Assembly (NCBI GenBank): GCA_963923955.1
Contig: OZ000552.1
Span: 2,418,001 to 2,482,000 of the forward strand
Direction of reading: 5' to 3'
From: G963923955 sp963923955
Lineage (GTDB): Bacteria > Pseudomonadota > Gammaproteobacteria > Eutrophobiales > Eutrophobiaceae
DNA: 64,000 nucleotides
A program made the position numbers and the translations under genes. Below, piece by piece: positions 34,310 through 43,046 of this stretch (positions are counted from its first letter, which is position 1; each line of letters starts with the position of its first letter). The notes beneath the pieces are model-generated. The model was not told the DNA's origin and did no database searches. It saw only the letters and a list, made by a program, of their open reading frames with translations.

Positions 34310-35671
34310 TTATTCCTTCTTCGGCCGCTTCCAGTTCTTTATAGCTCGCTGCTCGGTGCGGCTAATGGCCAGGGATTTCTCCGGCACGTCTTTGGTCACC
34401 GTGGTACCGGCGGCAATCGTGGCGCCATTGCCGATCTTCACCGGTGCCACCAGTTGCGTATTGGAGCCGACAAAGACCTCATCGCCGATGACGGTCTTAT
34501 GCTTCCTCGCCCCGTCATAGTTACAGGTGATCGTGCCGGCGCCGATGTTGCTCGCTCGCCCGATTTGGCTATCGCCCATGTAGCTCAGATGGTTGATCTT
34601 GCTGCCCTGGGCCACCTGCGCCTTTTTTAGTTCCACAAAGTTGCCGATGTTGACCTCATCGGCCAGCTGCGTATCCGGGCGCAGCCTGGCAAAGGGCCCG
34701 ATGCTGCAGCTCTTGCCAATCACCGCCCGCTCGATCACGGAATTGGCCAGGATGCGGCTACGCTGACCAATCTCGGCGTCCTTAATCACACAGTTCGGGC
34801 CGATGCTGACCCCATCAGCTATGCTGACCCGGCCCTCGATAATGACATTGACATCGATCACCACATCGCGCCCGATGCGCAAGGCCCCGCGCAGATCAAA
34901 ACGGGCCGGGTCCAGCAGCGTAAGACCCTGCTGCATCAGGTGCTGCGCCTGGCCGATCTGATAATAACGCTCCAGCCGCGCCAGTTGCAGGCGATCGTTC
35001 ACCCCCATGATTTCCATCTCAGATTCCGGTTGCAACGAATGGATGAGGAGCTTCTCAGCGGCCGCCATGCCGATCACATCGGTCAGATAATACTCGCCTT
35101 GCGCGTTGTCTGTTTCGAGTTTTTCCAGCCATTGTTTGAGCCACTTGGCCTTGAGCGCCATGACCCCGGTGTTGATCTCATCTATGGCGCGCTCTTCTTC
35201 GGTGGCATCTTGGTCTTCGGCGATATGAGTAATGTTGCCGCGCGCATCGCGCACCACGCGGCCATAGCCGTCCGGCTCATCCACCCGGCAAGTGAGCAGG
35301 GCGATGCCGTTCTCCGCGGCGGCTTCGACCAGGGCTTGCAGCGTCTGCGCAGTGAGCAAGGGGACATCGCCGTAGAGGATCAGCACCTGATCTTGTGCGT
35401 CGATGGCCGGCATGACCTGTTTCACGGCATGGCCGGTGCCCAACTGCTCTGCCTGCTCCACCCAGTGCACATCCAGATGAGACAAGGCGGCCTGCACCTG
35501 CTCGCCCTTGTAGCCGTGCACTACATAGATCGATTGGGGCGCCAGTTCGGAAGCGGCAGCGTGAACATGCTCCAACAGCGGCCTGCCAGCCAAGGGATGC
35601 AGGACTTTCGGAAGATCCGAGTACATGCGCCGACCCTGCCCGGCGGCGAGGATGATGATGCTTACATTCAT
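34310..35671 (-). CDS. glmU: bifunctional GlmU: GlcNAc-1-P uridyltransferase / GlcN-1-P acetyltransferase
   Basis: A 453-residue enzyme that makes UDP-GlcNAc for peptidoglycan and lipopolysaccharide. The N-terminal pyrophosphorylase has LAAGQGRRMYSDLPKVLHP and the GDVPLL and DEINTGVMA blocks. From about 250 a left-handed beta helix carries the acetyltransferase, with HLSYMGDSQIGRASNIGAGT and NYDGARKHKT. Length and motifs are fully ordinary. It lies downstream of atpC (130-base gap), the usual gammaproteobacterial order. No clear terminator follows. Confidence 0.97.
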   Translation of the reverse strand: MNVSIIILAAGQGRRMYSDLPKVLHPLAGRPLLEHVHAAASELAPQSIYVVHGYKGEQVQAALSHLDVHWVEQAEQLGTGHAVKQVMPAIDAQDQVLILYGDVPLLTAQTLQALVEAAAENGIALLTCRVDEPDGYGRVVRDARGNITHIAEDQDATEEERAIDEINTGVMALKAKWLKQWLEKLETDNAQGEYYLTDVIGMAAAEKLLIHSLQPESEMEIMGVNDRLQLARLERYYQIGQAQHLMQQGLTLLDPARFDLRGALRIGRDVVIDVNVIIEGRVSIADGVSIGPNCVIKDAEIGQRSRILANSVIERAVIGKSCSIGPFARLRPDTQLADEVNIGNFVELKKAQVAQGSKINHLSYMGDSQIGRASNIGAGTITCNYDGARKHKTVIGDEVFVGSNTQLVAPVKIGNGATIAAGTTVTKDVPEKSLAISRTEQRAIKNWKRPKKE

Positions 35672-35801
35672 GGGAAACTGCTCAGCCCGGCGACCAGGCC
35701 CGGCAATGCAGGGAGAGAGGGAATCGGCTTGGGCAAGGCATCCGGCACCGGGCAGCGCTTAGATCCATCTCGCCCGCTTTATGAAAAAAAGGCAGCGCCA
35801 A

Positions 35802-36230
35802 TTATGAGCGCCCGGTGCGTTTGCGCAGACGCTGGATGGCCTGCAATTGCGCGGCCAGTTCCGCATGTTGCGCCAGGGCGGTGGCATACTCCATGCCCGC
35901 CTCCCGCTCGTGCAACTGTCGCTCGGACTCTTCCTTCGCCTTTAGCACCGCCGCCTCATCCAGGTCTTCGGCGCGCATGGCCGTATCGGATAAGACCGTG
36001 ACCACATGGGGTTGGACTTCCAGGATGCCGCCGGAGACATAGAAGGCTTCTTCCCCGCCATCGGGCAGTTTCAGCCGGACCTCGCCGGGGCCTAAGTTGG
36101 TGATGAGCGGTGTGTGCCGCGGGGCAATGCCCATCTCGCCCATAATGGCCGGGGCAAAGACCATGGCAGCGGCGCCGGAGAAGATCTCTTGCTCGGCGCT
36201 GACGATGTCAACATGCAGGGTGAGGGCCAT
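35802..36230 (-). CDS. atpC: F1Fo ATP synthase subunit epsilon
   Basis: A 142-residue F1 stalk subunit that links rotation to catalysis and can inhibit ATP hydrolysis. The N-terminal beta sandwich has MALTLHVDIVSAEQEIFSG and GEMGIAPRHTPLITNL; the C-terminal helical hairpin follows from about 90. ATG 36230 gives the standard N-terminus; the frame is open upstream into atpD, but that extension is not conserved. It is the last gene of the atp operon, 16 bases after atpD. Confidence 0.95.
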   Translation of the reverse strand: MALTLHVDIVSAEQEIFSGAAAMVFAPAIMGEMGIAPRHTPLITNLGPGEVRLKLPDGGEEAFYVSGGILEVQPHVVTVLSDTAMRAEDLDEAAVLKAKEESERQLHEREAGMEYATALAQHAELAAQLQAIQRLRKRTGRS

Positions 36231-36246
36231 CGGAGCACGCTCGCGC

Positions 36247-37650
36247 TTACAAGCCCTTCGCCTTCTCGACCGCTTCCTCGATCGAGCCGACCATGTAAAA
36301 AGCCTGCTCCGGCAGGTGGTCATACTCGCCGGCGACAATCCCGCGGAAGCCCTTGATGGTGTCTTTCAAAGGCACGTACTTGCCCTTGCTGCCGGTGAAG
36401 ACCTCGGCCACGGTGAAGGGTTGTGATAAGAAGCGCTGGATCTTGCGGGCGCGGGCGACCACCAGCTTGTCTTCTTCGGACAGCTCGTCCATACCTAAGA
36501 TAGCAATGATGTCGCGCAGCTCCTTGTAGCGTTGCAGGGTGTTCTGTGCATCGCGCGCGGTTTCATAATGATCCTGGCCGACGACCAGGGGATCCAGTTG
36601 GCGGCTGGTGGAGTCCAGCGGATCCACGGCGGGATAAATGCCTAATTCGGCGATCTGGCGCGACAAGACCACGGTGGCGTCCAAGTGCGCAAAGGTGGTG
36701 GCCGGGGACGGGTCGGTTAGGTCATCGGCCGGCACATACACGGCCTGGATGGAGGTAATGGAGCCGGTGCGGGTGGAGGTAATGCGCTCTTGCAACTTGC
36801 CCATTTCTTCTGCCAGGGTCGGCTGATACCCGACGGCCGACGGCATGCGGCCAAGCAACGCCGAGCATTCGGTGCCGGCCAAAGTAAAGCGATAAATATT
36901 ATCGACGAAGAACAGGACATCGCGGCCTTCATCGCGGAACTTCTCGGCCAGGGTCAGGCCGGTCAAGGCCACCCGCAGGCGGTTGCCGGGCGGCTCGTTC
37001 ATCTGCCCATAGACCATGGACACCTTGGACTTGGAGAACTCCTCGATATTGACCACACCGGACTCCTGCATCTCGTGATAAAAATCATTGCCTTCACGGG
37101 TACGCTCGCCCACGCCGGCAAACACGGACAGGCCGGAATGCTCGGTGGCGATGTTGTTGATGAGCTCCATCATGTTCACGGTCTTGCCCACACCGGCGCC
37201 GCCGAACAGCCCGATCTTGCCGCCCTTCGCAAAGGGGCAGACGAGGTCTATCACCTTGATGCCGGTCTCCAGCAATTCCGTGGCCGGGCTGAGATCAGTG
37301 AACTTGGGCGCCTCGCGGTGGATGCTCCATTTCTCTTCTGTCTCCACCGGCCCTTGTTCGTCAATCGCCTCGCCCAGCACATTCATGATCCGGCCCAGCG
37401 TACTGGTGCCGACCGGCACCGAAATCGGCGCGCCGGTGCCGGCCACTTCCAGGCCGCGCGTTAAGCCATCCGTAGAGCCTAAGGCAATGGTGCGCACCAC
37501 GCCGCCGCCCAGCTGTTGTTGCACTTCCAAGGTGGTTTCTATGCCCTCGCCCTCTACCAGCAGGGCGTCATAGACCTTGGGCAGGGCCTGGGCCTCAAAC
37601 TCCACATCGACCACCGCGCCGATGATCTGCACTATTTTTCCAGAACTCAT
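36247..37650 (-). CDS. atpD: F1Fo ATP synthase subunit beta
   Basis: A 467-residue catalytic F1 subunit. The P-loop is GGAGVGKTVNMMELI, followed by FAGVGERTREGNDFYHEM, with the catalytic Glu in that block, and GYQPTLAEEMG and SRQIAELGIYPAVDPLDSTSRQ. The sequence follows E. coli AtpD nearly end to end. ATG 37650 was chosen because GAGGAAC lies just upstream and homologues begin MSSGKIVQIIGAVVD; a start 18 bases further up is open. Its neighbours are atpG upstream and atpC downstream. Confidence 0.97.
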   Translation of the reverse strand: MSSGKIVQIIGAVVDVEFEAQALPKVYDALLVEGEGIETTLEVQQQLGGGVVRTIALGSTDGLTRGLEVAGTGAPISVPVGTSTLGRIMNVLGEAIDEQGPVETEEKWSIHREAPKFTDLSPATELLETGIKVIDLVCPFAKGGKIGLFGGAGVGKTVNMMELINNIATEHSGLSVFAGVGERTREGNDFYHEMQESGVVNIEEFSKSKVSMVYGQMNEPPGNRLRVALTGLTLAEKFRDEGRDVLFFVDNIYRFTLAGTECSALLGRMPSAVGYQPTLAEEMGKLQERITSTRTGSITSIQAVYVPADDLTDPSPATTFAHLDATVVLSRQIAELGIYPAVDPLDSTSRQLDPLVVGQDHYETARDAQNTLQRYKELRDIIAILGMDELSEEDKLVVARARKIQRFLSQPFTVAEVFTGSKGKYVPLKDTIKGFRGIVAGEYDHLPEQAFYMVGSIEEAVEKAKGL

Positions 37651-37701
37651 AATTGGTTCCTCATTCAAGTTGTTGTTAGTTGGTTAGTTTTGCAAAGGCC
37701 A

Positions 37702-38565
37702 TCAGACCGCCGCCGCCCCGGCCACGATCTCGGATAATTCCTGCGTGATCGCCGCCTGGCGCGCCTTGTTATAGACCAGCTGCAATTCATCGATCAGGGT
37801 TGCGGCATTGTCTGATGCGCTCTTCATGGCCACCATGCGGGCGGCCTGTTCACAGGCGATGTTTTCCACCACGCCCTGATACACCAGCGACTCGATATAG
37901 CGCACCAGCAGCTGGTCGATCACCTCTTTCGCATCCGGCTCATAGATATAATCCCAATAGTGCGACATATTCGCCTCATCGCTGGGCGGCAGGGGCAGCA
38001 GCACCTCCACGCGCGGCTGCTGCGTCATGGAATTGACAAAGTCATTGCCGGCCAGGTACAGCCGATCGATCTCGCCCGCGCGGTATTTATCCAGCATGAT
38101 CTTCACCGTGCCGATCAAGCCTTCCAAGGCCGGCTCATCGCCGATGTGCGTTGTCTGCCCGACAATGTTCAGCCCGAAACGGCCGAAATAGCCCACCGCC
38201 TTGCTGCCGATGATGCACAGGGAAAGTTCCAGCCCGTCTTTCTCCCAGCCGGAGATGCGCTTTAGCAAATCCCGAAACAGGTTAGAATTAAGCCCGCCGC
38301 AGAGCCCGCGGTCGGTGGAGATGATGATCAGGCCCAGCCGCCGCAGTTCTTCCCGGGCAAACAAAAACGGATGCTTGTATTCCGCATGCGCATGCGCGAG
38401 ATGGGCGATGACATTGCGGATCTTCTCAGCGTAAGGCCGGGCGGCGAACATGCGGTTCTGTGCCTTGCGCATCTTGCTGGCCGCGACCATTTCCATGGCT
38501 TTTGTGATCTTCTGCGTATTCTTTACGCTGGCGATCTTGGTGCGGATTTCTTTGCCGGCGGCCAT
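37702..38565 (-). CDS. atpG: F1Fo ATP synthase subunit gamma
   Basis: A 287-residue central shaft subunit that rotates inside the alpha3beta3 ring. The N-terminal helix has GKEIRTKIASVKNTQKITKA and the C-terminal helix RMVAMKSASDNAATLIDELQ, which together form the shaft; the globular part has STDRGLCGGLN. The gene starts 6 bases after the atpA stop. The length is normal for the family. Confidence 0.96.
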   Translation of the reverse strand: MAAGKEIRTKIASVKNTQKITKAMEMVAASKMRKAQNRMFAARPYAEKIRNVIAHLAHAHAEYKHPFLFAREELRRLGLIIISTDRGLCGGLNSNLFRDLLKRISGWEKDGLELSLCIIGSKAVGYFGRFGLNIVGQTTHIGDEPALEGLIGTVKIMLDKYRAGEIDRLYLAGNDFVNSMTQQPRVEVLLPLPPSDEANMSHYWDYIYEPDAKEVIDQLLVRYIESLVYQGVVENIACEQAARMVAMKSASDNAATLIDELQLVYNKARQAAITQELSEIVAGAAAV

Positions 38566-38571
38566 TTTTGC

Positions 38572-40113
38572 TTACCAGGTATGATTGGCCTTGAACTCTT
38601 CGATGCCGGCCTTGATCGCCGCATCGATGTCATCGTCATAGGCGCCGGTCTCGTTGATCTTGTTCATCAACTCCGCCTTGTCGCTGTTCATAAAACTCAG
38701 CAGGGCGGTTTCAAAGACGATGATCTTCTCCAGTTCCACATCATCCAAGTAGCCGCGATCCGCCGCATAGAGGCTGACCGCCATATCCGCAATGGCGAGC
38801 GGCGAGTATTGCTTCTGCTTCATCAGCTCCATCACCCGCTGGCCGCGTTCCAGCTGCGCCCGGGTGGCCTCATCCAGATCAGAGGCAAACTGCGCAAAGG
38901 CCGCCAACTCGCGATATTGCGCCAGGGCCAGACGCACACCGCCGCCCAGCTTCTTGATGATCGCCGTCTGCGCCGCCCCGCCGACGCGCGAGACCGACAG
39001 GCCGGCGTTGATGGCCGGGCGAAAGCCGGAGTTGAACAGGTCGGATTCCAAGAATATCTGCCCATCGGTGATCGAGATCACGTTGGTGGGCACGAAGGCC
39101 GAGACATCACCGGCCTGGGTCTCGATGATCGGCAAGGCCGTCAAGGAGCCGGACTTGCCCTGCACGCGCCCGGCGGTGATTTTTTCCACGTATTCGGCGT
39201 TGATCCGGGCAGCCCGCTCCAGCAGGCGCGAGTGCAGATAAAACACATCGCCGGGATAGGCCTCGCGCCCCGGCGGGCGGCGCAGCAGCAGCGAGACTTG
39301 CCGATAAGCCCAGGCCTGCTTGGTCAGGTCATCATAGATGATCAGCGCATCTTCGCCGTTATCGCGAAAATACTCGCCCATCGTGCAGCCGGAATAGGGG
39401 GCGATGAATTGCATGGCGGCGGAGTCTGATGCCGTTGCCGCAACAACCACGGTGTGCGCCATGGCGTCATGTTCTTCCAGCTTGCGGATCACGGCGTTAA
39501 TGGAAGAGGCCTTCTGGCCGATGGCGACATAGATGCACTTAATGCCGGTGCCCTTTTGGTTGATGATGGTATCCACGGCCACGGCGGTCTTGCCGGTCTG
39601 CCTATCGCCGATGATCAACTCGCGCTGGCCGCGGCCGATCGGCACCATAGAATCGATGGATTTCAAGCCGGTCTGCACCGGCTGGCCGACCGATTGCCGA
39701 GCGATCACCCCAGGGGCGATCTTCTCCACCGGCGAGGATTCCTCACAGGCCACCTCGCCCTTGCCGTCGATGGGATTGCCCAGTGAGTCCAGCACCCGGC
39801 CGAGCAACTCATGGCCGACCGGTACCTCCAGGATGCGCTGGGTGCACTTTGCCGTATCGCCCTCGGATAAGTGTTCATAGCTGCCCAACACCACAGCGCC
39901 GACCGAGTCCCGCTCCAGGTTCAAGGCCAGCCCGAAGGTGTTGCCGGAGAATTCGATCATCTCGCCCTGCATAACATCGCTTAAACCATAAATCCGGGCG
40001 ATGCCGTCGGTTAGGCTGACGATGGTGCCCTCGGTGCGGGCCTCGGTGTCCAGGTTCAGGCCCTGGATCTTCTGCTTGATCAGATCACTGATTTCTGTTG
40101 CGCTGATTGACAT
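38572..40113 (-). CDS. atpA: F1Fo ATP synthase subunit alpha
   Basis: A 513-residue non-catalytic nucleotide-binding subunit, exactly the E. coli length. The P-loop is GDRQTGKTAVAVDTI, preceded by MVPIGRGQRELII; the arginine-finger region is in VSRVGGAAQT. The N-terminus MSISATEISDLIKQKIQGL is typical. The gene follows atpH by 29 bases. Confidence 0.97.
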   Translation of the reverse strand: MSISATEISDLIKQKIQGLNLDTEARTEGTIVSLTDGIARIYGLSDVMQGEMIEFSGNTFGLALNLERDSVGAVVLGSYEHLSEGDTAKCTQRILEVPVGHELLGRVLDSLGNPIDGKGEVACEESSPVEKIAPGVIARQSVGQPVQTGLKSIDSMVPIGRGQRELIIGDRQTGKTAVAVDTIINQKGTGIKCIYVAIGQKASSINAVIRKLEEHDAMAHTVVVAATASDSAAMQFIAPYSGCTMGEYFRDNGEDALIIYDDLTKQAWAYRQVSLLLRRPPGREAYPGDVFYLHSRLLERAARINAEYVEKITAGRVQGKSGSLTALPIIETQAGDVSAFVPTNVISITDGQIFLESDLFNSGFRPAINAGLSVSRVGGAAQTAIIKKLGGGVRLALAQYRELAAFAQFASDLDEATRAQLERGQRVMELMKQKQYSPLAIADMAVSLYAADRGYLDDVELEKIIVFETALLSFMNSDKAELMNKINETGAYDDDIDAAIKAGIEEFKANHTW

Positions 40114-40142
40114 ATCTCTTCCTCAAAGCATCATTAAATTCG

Positions 40143-40679
40143 TTACTCGGCCAACTCGTTGCCCAGCTGTTTCAAGCGCCCCTTGACTGAGGCATCGATC
40201 ACGGAATCCCCGGCCCGAATCACCGCCCCGCCGATCAGGGATTCATCGATACGCACCCGGAGACTGATCTCCTTGCCCAGACGCTCGTGCATCAGCTTTG
40301 CTATCCGCTCTTGCTCTTTTGCATCTAAGCGATAGGCGGAGATGACGCCGACCTCGACCAGGCCCTCGGCTTGGCGGCGCTGTTGCTCATAGAGCCGGGC
40401 GATCTCGGCACCCAGGTTCAAGCGCCGGGCTGAAGCCAGCGCCTTGATAAAATTTTTGCCGCCAGCGGAGAAATGCGCCCCGGCCAAGTCCAGCACGAAG
40501 CCGGAGAGGAACGCCGCATCCAGAGCCGGGTTGGCCAACAGCCGTTGCATCTGCGCATCACTCACGATTATTTTAAGCAGCGCCAGCATCTCCGACCAGG
40601 ATTGTAACTCCCCGTCTTCTTGCGCTTGTTCAAAGGCGGCCTGGGCATAAGGCCGGGCCAGTGTGGTGCTCTCCTGCAT
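40143..40679 (-). CDS. atpH: F1Fo ATP synthase subunit delta
   Basis: A 178-residue peripheral-stalk subunit that joins F1 to the b subunits. The N-terminal six-helix domain begins ARPYAQAAFEQAQEDG; the C-terminal part has SLRVRIDESLIGGAVIRAGD and DASVKGRLKQL, the family signature. It lies between atpF (20-base gap) and atpA. Confidence 0.95.
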   Translation of the reverse strand: MQESTTLARPYAQAAFEQAQEDGELQSWSEMLALLKIIVSDAQMQRLLANPALDAAFLSGFVLDLAGAHFSAGGKNFIKALASARRLNLGAEIARLYEQQRRQAEGLVEVGVISAYRLDAKEQERIAKLMHERLGKEISLRVRIDESLIGGAVIRAGDSVIDASVKGRLKQLGNELAE

Positions 40680-40699
40680 CGCGTTGACTTATAAAAAAC

Positions 40700-41170
40700 C
40701 TACAGGCTCGCGCTGACCTTGTTCAGGACTTCCCGGTGCGCCGCTTCATCCACTTCGCGCATCAAGATCTGCTCGGCCCCGGCCAGCGCCAGCGTGGCCA
40801 CTTCGCGGCGCAACTGCTCGCGCGCCTGTTGCCGCTCCTGATCAATCTCAGCGCGGGCGGCGGCTAAGATACGCTCGCCCTCGGCGCGGGCATTTTCCTT
40901 GCCCTCTTCCACGATCTCATCGGCGCGCTTCTGTGCCTGAGAGATATAGCCCTGCGACTGCTCCTTGCCCTGTTGCAGGATTTCCCTCGCCCGGCTGTTC
41001 GCCTGCTCCAACTCTTTCACGCCCTTCTCAGCCGCGGCCAGGCCATCGGCGATGCGGGCGTTGCGCTCATCTAAGGCCTCGATGATGAGCGGCCAGACAA
41101 ACCGCCAGCAGAACCACCAGAACACCGCAAAGGCGATGATCTGGCCGATGACCGTTGCATTAAAATTCAT
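40700..41170 (-). CDS. atpF: F1Fo ATP synthase subunit b
   Basis: A 156-residue subunit with one N-terminal membrane helix (about 5-26, IGQIIAFAVFWWFCWRFV) and a long charged coiled coil (about 30-140, rich in Ala, Glu, Lys and Arg). It dimerises to form the peripheral stalk. Length equals E. coli AtpF. Start ATG 41170 lies 22 bases after the atpE stop. Confidence 0.96.
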   Translation of the reverse strand: MNFNATVIGQIIAFAVFWWFCWRFVWPLIIEALDERNARIADGLAAAEKGVKELEQANSRAREILQQGKEQSQGYISQAQKRADEIVEEGKENARAEGERILAAARAEIDQERQQAREQLRREVATLALAGAEQILMREVDEAAHREVLNKVSASL

Positions 41171-41192
41171 GGCATTAGACTCTCTTGCGGGG

Positions 41193-41462
41193 CTAATTGC
41201 CGGTGGCTGCTTGCAGCGTGGCGATGTAGGGGTTGGCGAAGGTGAACCACATGCCGATGCCGATGCCGATCATGGTGACCGCATCCACCAGGCCGGCCAC
41301 CAGGAACATCTTGACCTGCAACATCGGTGCCAACTCCGGCTGGCGCGCCGCGCCTTCCAGGAAACGCCCGCCCAGCAGGCCAAAACCGATCGCAGTCCCC
41401 GCCGCGCCCAGACCCAGAACAAGCAGAACACCCAACACCGTGTATGCCAGAATTGTTTCCAT
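41193..41462 (-). CDS. atpE: F1Fo ATP synthase subunit c
   Basis: An 89-residue two-helix protein of the rotor ring. Helix 1 is glycine-rich (GLGAAGTAIGFGLLGGRFLEG), the polar loop is ARQPEL, and helix 2 carries the proton-binding Asp in AGLVDAVTMIGIGIG. The coupling residue is Asp as in E. coli, not Glu, and no sodium-binding Gln/Ser-Thr pattern is obvious, so proton coupling is expected. It lies between atpB and atpF. Confidence 0.96.
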   Translation of the reverse strand: METILAYTVLGVLLVLGLGAAGTAIGFGLLGGRFLEGAARQPELAPMLQVKMFLVAGLVDAVTMIGIGIGMWFTFANPYIATLQAATGN

Positions 41463-41524
41463 AATTTTTCTCCCGATTTATAAAGTTAAACGATGGATGA
41501 ATTATTTAAGCGCTTCCTTATAAG

Positions 41525-42394
41525 TTAATGCGGCACCTCGTGGGCCATGCCGAGATAGACAATGGTCAGCATCATAAAGATAAAGGCCTGTAGAGGGACA
41601 ACAATCAGGTGGAACACCGCCCAGACAAAGTGCGCCGGCAGCTGCCAATAGCCCAGCATGGCGATCAACAAGAACAGCAATTCGGCGGCGTATAAGTTCC
41701 CGAACAGCCGCAGGGCAAGCGATACCGGCCGCGCCAGCAGGCTGACGCCTTCCAAGAATAGATTAAAAGGGATCATGTATTTGCCAAAGGGGTGCAGGGT
41801 CAACTCGCCGACAAAGCCGCCCAGCCCCTTGATCTTGATGCTGTAATAAATGATCAGGATAAAGACGGCGATGGACATGCCGAAGGTGATGTTGGGATCC
41901 GTGGTCGGCACGACCTTGAAATACAGGTGCGGATCGCCGGCGATGAGCTGCGCCAGCAAGGGCAGGATGTCCACCGGCACCAGGTCCATGGTATTCATCA
42001 GCAGGATCCACACAAACAGCGTCAAGGCGAGCGGGGCAATCACAGGATGTACGCGGCCGTGAAAAGTGTCCGAGACGCTGGTATTGACGAACTCCACCAC
42101 CATCTCGATGGCATTTTGCAGCCCGGCAGGCACCCCGGAGGTGGCTTTCTTTGCCACCATGCGAAACAGGGAGAGGAACACGATGCCTAAAAACAGCGAC
42201 CAGCCCATGGTGTCCAGATTGAGCGCCCAAAAGCCCATTTCCATCGCCTCCTGCGGGCTGCGGGCGAGGGTCCAGACCGGCCCTTGCAGGGTCGTGCCGT
42301 CATAGCGTTCATAACCGGCCGGCAGCCGCCCATAGACCATGTTCTGCAGGTGGTGCTGCATGTAGGAGGTGGAAGTGATGCCCTCAGATGCCAT
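41525..42394 (-). CDS. atpB: F1Fo ATP synthase subunit a
   Basis: A 289-residue stator subunit with five to six membrane helices that provides the proton half-channels. The essential arginine is in SLALRLFGNLYAAELL. MVVEFVNTSVSDTFHGR and LLMNTMDLVPVDILP are typical gammaproteobacterial blocks. ATG 42394 (MASEGITSTSYMQHHLQ) is preferred over a TTG at 42409. It is the first structural gene after atpI (27-base gap). Confidence 0.95.
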   Translation of the reverse strand: MASEGITSTSYMQHHLQNMVYGRLPAGYERYDGTTLQGPVWTLARSPQEAMEMGFWALNLDTMGWSLFLGIVFLSLFRMVAKKATSGVPAGLQNAIEMVVEFVNTSVSDTFHGRVHPVIAPLALTLFVWILLMNTMDLVPVDILPLLAQLIAGDPHLYFKVVPTTDPNITFGMSIAVFILIIYYSIKIKGLGGFVGELTLHPFGKYMIPFNLFLEGVSLLARPVSLALRLFGNLYAAELLFLLIAMLGYWQLPAHFVWAVFHLIVVPLQAFIFMMLTIVYLGMAHEVPH

Positions 42395-42421
42395 GTGATT
42401 TTCCCGCAACCCCTTTTATGT

Positions 42422-42814
42422 TTAACTCATGATTTTGGCGATGGCGGCCAGGTTCATCAGCACCATTGTAACAAAGGTAGCAAACAAGGCCACGACATGC
42501 AGCGGTTTTACCAATACAAAACACAGGGCGAACAAGATCGCCGTTGCCACCAGCTTCAGGCTCTCGCCGATAAACAGCCCGCCCAGCGCCATCGGCGCGG
42601 ACTCAGCCGCGGAATATTTAAAGGCATACATCACAAAAAATATATTCGGCACAATATAGGCCAAGCCGCCCAGCAGGGACGAATACGCCGCAACCCCGCC
42701 GCTCAGCACCCAGAAAAACAGGGCAAACAAACCCGTCAGGGCAAACTCACCGGTCAAAATCCGGTAGGCGGCGGCACTTTGCCTGGTATTCTCTGCCTGT
42801 TCAATCACGGCCAC
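42422..42814 (-). CDS. atpI: ATP synthase subunit I
   Basis: A 130-residue membrane protein with four predicted helices (LTGLFALFFWVLSGGVAAYS and VLVKPLHVVALFATFVTMVL mark the second and last). AtpI helps assemble the c-ring. The family is poorly conserved, but position and topology fit. It opens the atp operon and is followed by atpB. The usual neighbour parB is displaced by the restriction-modification pair. Confidence 0.85.
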   Translation of the reverse strand: MAVIEQAENTRQSAAAYRILTGEFALTGLFALFFWVLSGGVAAYSSLLGGLAYIVPNIFFVMYAFKYSAAESAPMALGGLFIGESLKLVATAILFALCFVLVKPLHVVALFATFVTMVLMNLAAIAKIMS

Positions 42815-43046
42815 CTTTAAGGCTTATCTCCTATCTTGGCCATATTGGGGCTATCTTGGCAAGCCCCTTACAATGCGCTTAAGCCTGTCATGCGCGCAAC
42901 TATGCACTAGATGTTGGAAAACCAAGAGTATAGCCACCTGAAGCGGAATGATCAATCTTTTGTGGGTTCGGGGGACAGAAGGCGGAATACAGAGGACGGA
43001 AAACGGCTCGGTTTACACCCCAAGCAACAGCTTATATCATCTTGCC
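42815..43046. promoter_or_regulatory. divergent gap with 10-bp direct repeats and a hairpin before atpI
   Basis: CTATCTTGGC occurs twice, at 42832-42841 and 42852-42861, exactly 20 bases apart. GGGGCT (42848-42853) and AGCCCC (42863-42868) bracket the second copy as a 6-bp hairpin. They lie 18-54 bases upstream of the atpI start, so they may bear on atp operon expression. The remainder, next to the methyltransferase start, is lower in G+C and shows nothing recognisable. Confidence 0.4.
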
